Made by a program: the position numbers and the translations under genes. This document shows positions 6,175 to 13,221 of a DNA stretch of 13,660 nt, piece after piece (positions within the stretch are counted from its first letter, which is position 1; every line of letters begins with the position of its first letter). The notes beneath the pieces were generated by a model that saw nothing but the letters and a program-made list of their open reading frames with translations, was not told where the DNA came from and did not search any database. Location: NCBI GenBank assembly GCA_964399965.1, contig CAYNRX010000046.1, forward strand, positions 1 through 13,660, read 5' to 3'. Source of the stretch: UBA1381 sp964399965. GTDB taxonomy: Bacteria > Bacillota > Clostridia > UBA1381.

Positions 6175-7362
6175 ATGAATAACTTTATTTTTGAAAACAG
6201 TACCAAGGTTTACTTCGGGAAAGGCTGTGTGAAGGAATTTCTCGCGGAAAATCTAACAGCATACGGAAATAACGTGATGCTTGCATACGGCGGAGAGTCC
6301 ATTAAGAAAAACGGCGTGTACGATGAGATCAAGGGGATCTTGAGCGCCGAGGGAAAAAACATCATAGAATTTTCCGGCGTCATGTCCAATCCGACCTACA
6401 AAAAGGTGATGGAGGGTGCAAGGCTGGCAAAAGAAAACAACGTTGATGTGATATTGGCCGTAGGAGGCGGTTCGGTCATGGACTGCTGCAAGGCGGTATC
6501 CCTGGCCGCAGCATATGACGGTGATATCTGGAACGATTATTGGGAGAAAAACGGCATTGTCTATTTTGACCCCATTCCGCTGGGAGTGATTGTGACGGTC
6601 GCCGGTACGGGCAGCGAATGCAACGGCGGCGCGGTCATCACCAATGAGGAAAAGAAAATAAAAACCGGGGGTGATTACCCGAGGTGTAATCCCAAATTTG
6701 CACTGATGGATCCGACTTACACTTTCAGCGTCCCGGCAAGGCAGACTGCGTCCGGTGGATTTGATATTCTTTCGCACATCATGGAAACATATTTCAGCAA
6801 ACCGGACGAGGACAATGTATCCGACAATATTTCGGAAGCGCTGATGAAAAGCGTTATTATAAATCTGCCCAAGGCGTTGAAAGATCCGCAGGATTATACT
6901 GCAAGGAGCAACCTCATGTGGGCAGCGACTATGGCGGAAAACCGCATCATCAAGCTGGGAAAGAACTGCGACTTTCAGGCCCATCAGATAGAACACCAGC
7001 TGGGAGCATTCACTAATTGTAACCACGGCTGCGGGCTTGCAGTTATCCATCCTGCCTATTACCGGTACATCTATCGGGAAGGTCTTGTGAAATTTGTCCG
7101 CTTTGCCGAAAATGTGTGGGGGATCTCGGGAGAGGGTAAGACAGATGAAGAAATTGCATTAGAGGGAATCAGGGCGTTGGAAGATTTCATCAGACAAATC
7201 GGTCTGCCAACGACCCTTCGGGAATTGGGTATCACCGATAAAGAGCAGCTGGCCGAAATCGCTCAATCGTGCAATATTGCATCCGGCAGCTATGGGAAGA
7301 TGAGCAAAGAAGCGATTTTAGAAATATTAAACGAATGCTTAGATAATTGCAAAACGCGGTAG
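6175..7362 (+). CDS. Iron-containing alcohol dehydrogenase, YqhD/BdhA type
   Basis: Group III metal-dependent alcohol dehydrogenase of 395 residues that would reduce aldehydes to alcohols in the cytoplasm with NAD(P)H. The N-terminus MNNFIFENSTKVYFGKG is typical of the YqhD/butanol dehydrogenase branch. AVGGGSVMD (95-103) is the dinucleotide-site motif. Predicted metal ligands D197, H201, H270 and H284 have the same spacing as the YqhD ligands, each shifted by three. ATG 6175 follows GAGGAAAG; the open frame continues to 6055, but that would read through the LysR terminator. The last codons and the TAG stop lie inside a palindromic repeat, so the C-terminal tail (LDNCKTR) is probably not ancestral. 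Only 6 of 33 isoleucine codons are ATA. The substrate is unproven. Confidence 0.92.
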   Translation: MNNFIFENSTKVYFGKGCVKEFLAENLTAYGNNVMLAYGGESIKKNGVYDEIKGILSAEGKNIIEFSGVMSNPTYKKVMEGARLAKENNVDVILAVGGGSVMDCCKAVSLAAAYDGDIWNDYWEKNGIVYFDPIPLGVIVTVAGTGSECNGGAVITNEEKKIKTGGDYPRCNPKFALMDPTYTFSVPARQTASGGFDILSHIMETYFSKPDEDNVSDNISEALMKSVIINLPKALKDPQDYTARSNLMWAATMAENRIIKLGKNCDFQAHQIEHQLGAFTNCNHGCGLAVIHPAYYRYIYREGLVKFVRFAENVWGISGEGKTDEEIALEGIRALEDFIRQIGLPTTLRELGITDKEQLAEIAQSCNIASGSYGKMSKEAILEILNECLDNCKTR

Positions 7363-7418
7363 CGTTTTACAATTATTTCCTTAGCAAGCAATCAATTGCG
7401 AAAAGGTTTCGCAATTGA
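7339..7418 (-). repeat. Two-hairpin palindromic repeat, copy 2
   Basis: Inverted copy of the element upstream of nusB: 7339-7382 is 42/44 identical to the reverse complement of 57-100, with differences only in the loop (GGTA here). After 9 nt a second hairpin follows at 7392-7418, a perfect 12-bp stem TCAATTGCGAAA/TTTCGCAATTGA with loop AGG. Its sequence differs from the matching hairpin in copy 1, but the 27-nt size is the same. It overlaps the last seven codons and stop of the alcohol dehydrogenase and fills the gap before the aldo-keto reductase. In the mRNA it could act as a processing, stability or attenuation signal between the two genes. Confidence 0.75.
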
Positions 7419-7450
7419 CTAAAATGAATGCTATTAAGGAGGAGTACAAA

Positions 7451-8302
7451 ATGGAATTTGTAACACTGCTAAATGGAATCAAAATGCCGCAGGAGGGCTT
7501 TGGCGTCTTTCAGGTGCCGGATCCTGCGATATGCGAACAGGCGGTGCTCGACGCGATAGAGACCGGTTACAGGCTTATCGACACCGCAGCGGCATACATG
7601 AATGAAGAGGCTGTCGGCAATGCTATCAAAAAATGCGGCGTCCCGCGGGAAGAATTGTTTATCACGACTAAATTATGGGTGCAGGACGCAAGCTATGAGG
7701 GAGCAAAACAGGCGATAGAAAGTTCCCTGAAAAAACTGGGGCTTGAGTACATTGACCTGTATCTGCTCCATCAGCCCATGGGCGATTATATCGGCGCATA
7801 CCGCGCCATGGAGGAAGCCTACAAAGTAGGCTATTTAAAAGCCATCGGCGTGTGCAATTTCTATCCGGAACGTTTGGCCGATTTTTGCGAAACCGTGGAG
7901 ATCACGCCAATGGTAAACCAGGTGGAGCTGCATCCATTCTTCCAGCAGCAAAATGCTCTTGATTTGATGAAGGAATACGGCGTTGTACCGGAAGCATGGG
8001 GACCGTTTGCAGAGGGCAAGCACGGCATATTTACCCATCCCGTTTTGACCGCCATTGGTGAAAAATACGGCAAAAGCGCCGCACAGGTTGCACTCCGCTG
8101 GAATATACAGCGTGGAGTCGTTGTTATCCCGAAGTCCGTTCACAAGGAAAGAATGGAGCAGAATATGGACGTTTGGAACTTCGCATTGAGCAGCGATGAC
8201 ATGGCCGAGATCGCCGGACTGGATATCGGACACAGCGAAATAGTGGATCACTACGATCCTGCATTTGTGAAAATGCTTCACAGCATGAAGCTGCACGGCT
8301 AA
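7451..8302 (+). CDS. Aldo-keto reductase, DkgA/YvgN type
   Basis: NADPH-dependent carbonyl reductase of the AKR superfamily, 283 residues, cytoplasmic. The (beta/alpha)8 catalytic tetrad is complete: D44 and Y49 in YRLIDTAAAYMNEE, K74 in ITTKLWV and H107 in LYLLHQP. Further family marks are GVCNFYPERL, MVNQVELHPFFQQ and VVVIPKSVHKERMEQN, the last holding the NADPH-phosphate contacts. The start at 7451 follows AAGGAGGAG with 7 nt spacing; the frame extends to 7415 but has no ribosome site there. It is the second gene of the operon after the YqhD-like dehydrogenase, the same pairing as yqhD-dkgA in E. coli, where both act on short-chain aldehydes. Glyoxal/methylglyoxal reduction is plausible, not shown. 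Confidence 0.92.
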   Translation: MEFVTLLNGIKMPQEGFGVFQVPDPAICEQAVLDAIETGYRLIDTAAAYMNEEAVGNAIKKCGVPREELFITTKLWVQDASYEGAKQAIESSLKKLGLEYIDLYLLHQPMGDYIGAYRAMEEAYKVGYLKAIGVCNFYPERLADFCETVEITPMVNQVELHPFFQQQNALDLMKEYGVVPEAWGPFAEGKHGIFTHPVLTAIGEKYGKSAAQVALRWNIQRGVVVIPKSVHKERMEQNMDVWNFALSSDDMAEIAGLDIGHSEIVDHYDPAFVKMLHSMKLHG

Positions 8303-8325
8303 AAAAGAGAAAGGAAAGCAAAATC

Positions 8326-9570
8326 ATGAAAAAGAATTTTATTGCAGGCTTTGTATCGGGCGCTCTGGCGTTCGGAGCGATTGGCGGCTTTGCTGCCAAT
8401 ATGGCGGTCTCGCCAAACACTTTCCCCATAACCTTAAACGGGGAAACGGTAAACATAGAGGGATATAACGTTGATGATTACACATATTTCAAACTGCGTG
8501 ACATTGCGGACGTTGTGGGCGGTTTCAGCGTTGATTTCCAGGACGGTACGATTATGCTCAATTCAAATACCCAGGCCGGCTCCGGTGTGCTTGAGATTGC
8601 CGATCAGGGTATATTCTCATCAGGTGGTACAGTGACAGAACCGGTAGCGGGCGAATTTGATGAAACGACCAACTGGCTGGACTCTACACGTACCGGCAAT
8701 ACCGCTCATGTAGACCATGCGAACGTGCTCTATCAGAGACCTGTTAATGAAACCGGCCTGCCTATGGTATTCCTCCACGGCTACGGCCAGTCAAGGATGG
8801 GTTGGATGACGACGCCGGACGGTAGAGAGGGCTGGTCGGATATGTTCTTGCGAGACGGCCACAGCGTATTTCTCGTTGACCAGCCGCGCAGAGGTGAAGC
8901 TGGCTCTACCACTGCGATGACCAACGATAACATCGATACATGGTCGGTAGAATCAAAAGAATATATGCCCGGCGATCAGGCATGGTATACACATTTCCGA
9001 ATCGGACGCGTTGCGCCGGAACGATACGAAGGCTCCCAGTTCCCCGAAGGTGAGGAAGCGCAGAATCAGTTTTTCCGCCAGATGACACCCAACACCGGCA
9101 GCTTTGATATGGCGGTCAATACAGCGGCTATGGACGAAGTCATGAATGATGTATATGATATGACAGGTCAAAAGAGCATTTATGTGACCCATTCACAGGG
9201 CGGCGCCGTTGGCTGGGAAGTTGACACGACGAATGTTGCCGCCATCGTTGCCATTGAGCCGGGCGGCACACCGGCGATCGATTCGGAACAGTATAACAAA
9301 TTTTTGGAAGCAGATATCCCGATTGTAATTTATTTCGGCGATTATATCGACAATGGGCCGGAGGATATCCAGTCCACATCTTTCTGGAAGCAGGTGCGTG
9401 ATGCTGCCGTGGCTTTTGCCGAAAGCTATAACGCCGACGGCGGCAATTGTACGGTAGTAAACCTTCCCGATATCGGTATCACCGGTAATTCTCATTTCAT
9501 GTTCCAGGAATTAAACAACGGTGAAATAGCGGCGCATATCGAAAATTGGATCAGTGAAAATGTGCAGTAA
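8326..9570 (+). CDS. Secreted alpha/beta hydrolase with N-terminal stalk domain
   Basis: Probable extracytoplasmic esterase of 414 residues. Residues 1-24 (MKKNFIAGFVSGALAFGAI, then GGFAA) form a signal peptide. Residues about 34-80 (FPITLNGETVNIEGYNVD, then YTYFKLRDIADVVG and VDFQDGTIML) match the short copper-amine-oxidase N-terminal-like stalk domain of Clostridia surface proteins. The hydrolase fold follows: HGYGQS (151-156) as oxyanion region, VTHSQGG (287-293) with nucleophile S290, and GNSHFMF (387-393) with catalytic H390; E311 in AIEPGG may be the acid. AAAGGAAAG precedes ATG. It begins 23 nt after the reductase stop and ends 13 nt before the next gene, so it belongs to the operon. 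Isoleucine is mostly ATT/ATC. The substrate is unknown. Confidence 0.85.
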   Translation: MKKNFIAGFVSGALAFGAIGGFAANMAVSPNTFPITLNGETVNIEGYNVDDYTYFKLRDIADVVGGFSVDFQDGTIMLNSNTQAGSGVLEIADQGIFSSGGTVTEPVAGEFDETTNWLDSTRTGNTAHVDHANVLYQRPVNETGLPMVFLHGYGQSRMGWMTTPDGREGWSDMFLRDGHSVFLVDQPRRGEAGSTTAMTNDNIDTWSVESKEYMPGDQAWYTHFRIGRVAPERYEGSQFPEGEEAQNQFFRQMTPNTGSFDMAVNTAAMDEVMNDVYDMTGQKSIYVTHSQGGAVGWEVDTTNVAAIVAIEPGGTPAIDSEQYNKFLEADIPIVIYFGDYIDNGPEDIQSTSFWKQVRDAAVAFAESYNADGGNCTVVNLPDIGITGNSHFMFQELNNGEIAAHIENWISENVQ

Positions 9571-9583
9571 GGAGCAGAAAAAA

Positions 9584-10219
9584 ATGAAGGTTGCATTGGT
9601 CAACGGCAGTCCGCACAAAAACGGCTGCACTTACACAGCGCTGTGCGAGGTTGAAAAAACCTTGCATGAAGAAGGTATTGAAACAGAAATGTTTTGGATC
9701 GGGACAAAGGCTCTGCCCGGCTGTATTGCCTGCAAGTCGTGTGTGAACACAGGGAAATGTGTGTTTGATGACTCTGTCAACGAATTTCGGGAAATCGCAA
9801 AGGGCTGTGACGGCTTTATATTCGGTTCTCCTGTGCATTATGCAGGAATGAGCGCAGCTATGACTGCCTTTATGGATCGTTTGTTTTATTCGGATTTTTG
9901 CGGTAACAGCAATCAGACATTTTATATGAAACCGGTATCGTGCGTTGTGTCTGCACGCCGCGCGGGAACAACAGCGGCATTCGACCAGATGAATAAATAC
10001 TTTACCATTCAGGAAATGCCGGTGGTTTCCTCGAGGTATTGGAATATGGTACACGGCGCTTCTCCTGAGGAAGTGGCGCAGGACAAAGAAGGCTTATACA
10101 CTATGCGCGTCCTGGGACGCAATATGGCGTTCCTGCTCAAATGCATGGAATGCGGCCGGGTAAACGGCGTATTGTTACCGCAAAGGGAAAAGCCGGTATT
10201 TACGAATTTTGTCAGATGA
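9584..10219 (+). CDS. Iron-sulfur flavoprotein-type NADPH-FMN reductase 1
   Basis: Flavodoxin-fold oxidoreductase of 211 residues in the NADPH-dependent FMN reductase family. MKVALVNGSPHKNGCTY is the FMN phosphate-binding N-terminus. C47-x2-C50-x2-C53-x5-C59 is the compact cysteine motif of iron-sulfur flavoproteins (Isf), expected to hold a 4Fe-4S cluster. FGSPVHYAGMSAAMTAFMDR is the flavin-contacting loop. The start at 9584 follows TAAGGAG with 9 nt spacing; the open frame goes back to GTG 9554, but that would overlap the hydrolase gene. There is no signal peptide, so it is cytoplasmic. It sits between two secreted hydrolases, and a second protein of the same type lies two genes downstream. 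Possible roles are electron transfer or quinone/oxidant reduction. Confidence 0.88.
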   Translation: MKVALVNGSPHKNGCTYTALCEVEKTLHEEGIETEMFWIGTKALPGCIACKSCVNTGKCVFDDSVNEFREIAKGCDGFIFGSPVHYAGMSAAMTAFMDRLFYSDFCGNSNQTFYMKPVSCVVSARRAGTTAAFDQMNKYFTIQEMPVVSSRYWNMVHGASPEEVAQDKEGLYTMRVLGRNMAFLLKCMECGRVNGVLLPQREKPVFTNFVR

Positions 10220-10234
10220 TAGGGAGGCGGCAAT

Positions 10235-11474
10235 ATGAAAAAAAATAATTACCGTGTTTATGCTTATTGTTGTTGCCGCCTTATGCAGCATGACCTGTAC
10301 GGCAGAACCGGAATTGAGGATTGAGAACGAACGCTTTGAAAACGGCGGGATCGTTTATGAGGTTTTGCTCTATGAACCGCTTTCCGGTATGCTCATCTGT
10401 GCGGTATATGATGCGGACGGCGTACTTTCTAATGTTGCTATAGAAGAAAGCGCGTTGCCTAAGACGTCATGGACGATTCGTATTGATACCATGCTTGATA
10501 AAGGAAAGAGTAAAATGTTCTTTTGGAACTCCGCAGAAGACATGCAGCCGTGGGCAAAATCTGCATCCTCTGATTGGGACCGAAGCAAGCCCGTCAGCCT
10601 GTACACAGGGGACGCCCGTATTTGGGATGTGATAGACGCCCCCTGTTTCGGGGATTATGGGCGGCTGATTTTCCCTGTCAATAGCGGATACTACAGCGGC
10701 GAAACGCTGGAAGACCTCCGTCTGACCTGGTATAGCTACATAGACCCCGACAAAACAGTGGAAATTGCAAATTACCTAAAAACACACGCTTCTGCAGGCG
10801 AGACGATTTTCTATGATATTTATACGGAGGATGAAAAGGCGGCAGACCCCACAAAAAGGGATACGGGATTGTTTTTCTTCCGGGGTGATCCGGGTGAAAA
10901 ATTTGCCTTATGCAATGCCGGCGGCGGATTTGCATATGTAGCCACCATGCACGACAGCTTTCCCCATGCGTTGGAGCTGTCTAAAAAAGGATATAACGCA
11001 TTTGCCCTGATTTACCGTCCCAGTTGGGAAACAGCCTATGAGGATTTGGGATGCGCGATTTCCTTTATATTCGACCATGCTGAGGAATTAGAGGTGGATA
11101 CAGACGGATATTCCCTCTGGGGCGGCAGTGCGGGCGCAAGAATGGCGGCCACCTTGGGCAATTTGGAGTATCTTAGAGAGTATTCCGGAAGAGGCGATAT
11201 CCCGCAGGCGTCGGCGGTCATTATGCAGTACACGGGCTATACCGATGCGTCAGTCTATGATGCGCCTACCTACGCCTGCGTAGGGACAAGCGATGGCATT
11301 GCAAACTGGCGCACCATGCAAAACCGCTTAAATACGCTGACCGATTCTTATGGTATCGATACGGAATTTCATGCTTATGAAGATCTGCCCCACGGCTTTG
11401 GCTTGGGAACCGGTACAGTGGCCGAGGGATGGATAGACGACGCGGTGGCGTTTTGGGAAAAACAAATACAGTAA
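10235..11474 (+). CDS. Secreted alpha/beta hydrolase, start out of frame at an A8 tract
   Basis: Extracytoplasmic hydrolase whose frame is open from GTG 10254, giving 406 residues. The only good start is ATG 10235 behind AGGGAGG (10221-10227, 7 nt spacing), but it is shifted: eight A at 10238-10245 send it to a stop at 10322-10324. With seven A it would read MKKIITVFMLIVVAALCSM, then TCTAEPE, a normal signal peptide. The mature part has GDYGRLIFPVNSGYYSGETL, RGDPGEKFALCNAGGGFAYV, a GxSxG-type LWGGSAGARMA (nucleophile Ser), VGTSDG (Asp) and DLPHGFGLGTG (His), so the triad is complete and the rest appears undamaged. A lipobox is not clear. It lies 15 nt after one Fe-S flavoprotein gene and 13 nt before another. 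Confidence 0.82.
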
Positions 11475-11487
11475 GGAATGAAGGATC

Positions 11488-12027
11488 ATGAGTAAAAAAG
11501 TTTTGGTATTATCAGGCAGCCCTCGCAAAGGTGGAAACTCCGATTTGATGTGTGATGAATTTATCCGCGGAGCAAAGGAAAGCGGCAACGAGGTTGAAAA
11601 GATTTTTTTGCGAGATAAAAAAATAAACTATTGCACGGCTTGCTATTATTGCCGGGACACCGGGAAGGGCTGTGCGATCAAGGACGATATGGCGGAGATA
11701 TTGGACAAAATGCTTGCGGCAGACGTGATCGTCATGGCAAGCCCGGTGTATTTCTATTCCATTGACGCACAGATGAAAACAGTGATTGACCGTACGGTTG
11801 CAAAATGGCGGGACATCAAAGACAAAGAATTTTATTATATCATGACGGCGGCGGAAAATGACAGGTCTGCTATGGATTGCACGCTGGAATGCTTCCGGGG
11901 ACTTGCGGTATGTCTTGACGGTTCGCGTGAAATGGGCGTAATCTACGGGACGGGCGTATACGAGGCCGGCGCTGTAAAGGATACGTCTGCATACAAGGAA
12001 GCCTATGAGATGGGGCTTGCAGTATAG
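11488..12027 (+). CDS. Iron-sulfur flavoprotein-type NADPH-FMN reductase 2
   Basis: Flavodoxin-fold oxidoreductase of 179 residues. KVLVLSGSPRKGGNSDLM is the FMN-binding start; C49-x2-C52-x2-C55-x6-C62 is the Isf-type 4Fe-4S cysteine motif; MASPVYFYSIDAQMKTVIDR is the flavin loop. It is related to the first reductase of this operon but clearly diverged (different cysteine spacing, shorter C-terminus), so not a recent duplicate. The end (AYKEAYEMG) looks like a natural family C-terminus. ATG 11488 is 13 nt after the hydrolase stop, with GTAAGGAATGAAGG between. It is cytoplasmic, probably NAD(P)H-dependent, with unknown acceptor. Confidence 0.88.
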   Translation: MSKKVLVLSGSPRKGGNSDLMCDEFIRGAKESGNEVEKIFLRDKKINYCTACYYCRDTGKGCAIKDDMAEILDKMLAADVIVMASPVYFYSIDAQMKTVIDRTVAKWRDIKDKEFYYIMTAAENDRSAMDCTLECFRGLAVCLDGSREMGVIYGTGVYEAGAVKDTSAYKEAYEMGLAV

Positions 12028-12039
12028 GAGGAATTGATA

Positions 12040-13053
12040 ATGAAAAAATTTTTAGCAACCATTATGACGTTGGTCTTTACCATATCTATGACGATGGGTT
12101 GTTTTGCGGCGGAATCTGTGACAGAGGAAAACAATACGGCGGATTTTCTGCTTACCATGCAGGTGGGAAATCCGATGATGACGGTAAACGGAACGGAAAG
12201 CGAGATCGATCCCGGACGCGGTACTGTACCGGTGGTACAGGATGACAGGACGCTGGTGCCGGTTCGTGCAATCGTTGAAGCTATGGGCGGCAGTGTAAAC
12301 TGGGATGAGGAAACGCAGACGGCTCTTTTGGAATTGGGCGGCGATATTATAACGCTGACACTCGGCAGCCGGACAGCATTTTTCAACGAGACGGCGCACA
12401 CCCTTGATGTTACCCCTGTTTCCATAAACTACAGAACCATGCTTCCCATTCGTTTCATTGCGGAGAGTTTCCGGTTTGAAGTAGAATGGGACGGTGAAAC
12501 GCAAACTATCACCATCAAAAAATCCGCGTCAGAAACGACCGATCCGGCGGTAACACCGGAGGAAACAGGTAAAACATTGGTAGTATATTACTCTGCAACA
12601 GGTAATACCGAGGAAGTGGCAAACTATATTGCGGAAGAAACCGGAGCGGATATTTTCGAGCTGGAACCGGCAGAGCCGTACACCGATGACGACCTTGATT
12701 GGACAGATGAAAACAGCCGGGTAGTCTATGAGCATGATAATCCGGATGAGCGTGACGTAGAATTAGTATCTGCAACGGTACCGGATTGGGAAACCTATGA
12801 TACGGTGTTTATCGGCTATCCTATCTGGTGGGGCATTGCCGCGTGGCCGGTAGATGGGTTTGTGGAAGCAAATGATTTTACCGGGAAAACGGTGATTCCG
12901 TTTTGCACCTCGTCAAGCTCCGGCCTTGGTGAAAGCGGACAGCTTTTGGCAGAAGCTGCGGGAACCGGCGACTGGCAGGAAGGTATGCGCTTCCGCAGCG
13001 GAGCGTCCCAGAGCGACGTTGCCGCTTGGGTAAATAAAATTGTAAATCATTGA
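12040..13053 (+). CDS. Secreted stalk-domain/flavodoxin fusion protein
   Basis: Protein of 337 residues with three parts. Residues 1-24 (MKKFLATIMTLVFTISMTMG, then CFAA) are a signal peptide. Residues about 38-161 are a copper-amine-oxidase N-terminal-like stalk domain, with TVNGTESEIDPGRGTVPVV, DDRTLVPVRAIVEAMGG and RTMLPIRFIAESF. After an acidic Thr/Pro/Glu linker (162-178), residues 179-337 form a flavodoxin: KTLVVYYSATGNTEEVA with the FMN phosphate loop SATGNT (185-190), and GYPIWWGIAAWPV (259-271), typical of the Flavodoxin_4 branch. ATG 12040 follows AGGAGG at 12026-12031; a TTG at 12034 is in frame but too close. It is the last operon gene, 12 nt after the Fe-S flavoprotein gene. A flavodoxin outside the membrane is unusual. 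Confidence 0.9.
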   Translation: MKKFLATIMTLVFTISMTMGCFAAESVTEENNTADFLLTMQVGNPMMTVNGTESEIDPGRGTVPVVQDDRTLVPVRAIVEAMGGSVNWDEETQTALLELGGDIITLTLGSRTAFFNETAHTLDVTPVSINYRTMLPIRFIAESFRFEVEWDGETQTITIKKSASETTDPAVTPEETGKTLVVYYSATGNTEEVANYIAEETGADIFELEPAEPYTDDDLDWTDENSRVVYEHDNPDERDVELVSATVPDWETYDTVFIGYPIWWGIAAWPVDGFVEANDFTGKTVIPFCTSSSSGLGESGQLLAEAAGTGDWQEGMRFRSGASQSDVAAWVNKIVNH

Positions 13054-13068
13054 TCTTAAGCAAGATCA
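13051..13068 (+). other. Short dyad at the flavodoxin stop codon
   Basis: TGATCTT (13051-13057) and AAGATCA (13062-13068) form a 7-bp stem with a 4-nt AAGC loop, starting with the TGA stop. There is no T-tract after it, so it is not a convincing terminator alone; it may add to the larger hairpin about 90 nt downstream. Confidence 0.4.
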
Positions 13069-13142
13069 GCTGCTAATAGGGTTTGCAGCCTGTTCTGCCC
13101 CGGATATTCTTATGATGCTTTTATGTGATAAATTGTATTACA

Positions 13143-13184
13143 AAAGGACTAAAATCTCTAATCATTTTGAGATTTTAGTCCTTT
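13143..13184. terminator. Perfect 16-bp hairpin between convergent genes
   Basis: AAAGGACTAAAATCTC (13143-13158) and GAGATTTTAGTCCTTT (13169-13184) pair perfectly around a 10-nt loop. Placed between the plus-strand flavodoxin and the minus-strand acetyltransferase, it is probably a shared terminator. Neither side has a classical long U-tract beyond the stem's own CCTTT end, so efficiency is uncertain. Confidence 0.65.
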
Positions 13185-13221
13185 CTGTTACGGGCTGCAT
13201 TTTACAGCCGTTTGCACTTAT

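Noticed and set aside
6253..7050. Minus-strand 265-residue open frame inside the alcohol dehydrogenase
   Set aside because: Shadow of a well-supported gene, no recognisable motif, no ribosome site.
9554..9583. GTG start at 9554 for the first Fe-S flavoprotein
   Set aside because: It lies inside the preceding hydrolase gene without its own ribosome site; TAAGGAG points to ATG 9584, which also gives the family N-terminus.
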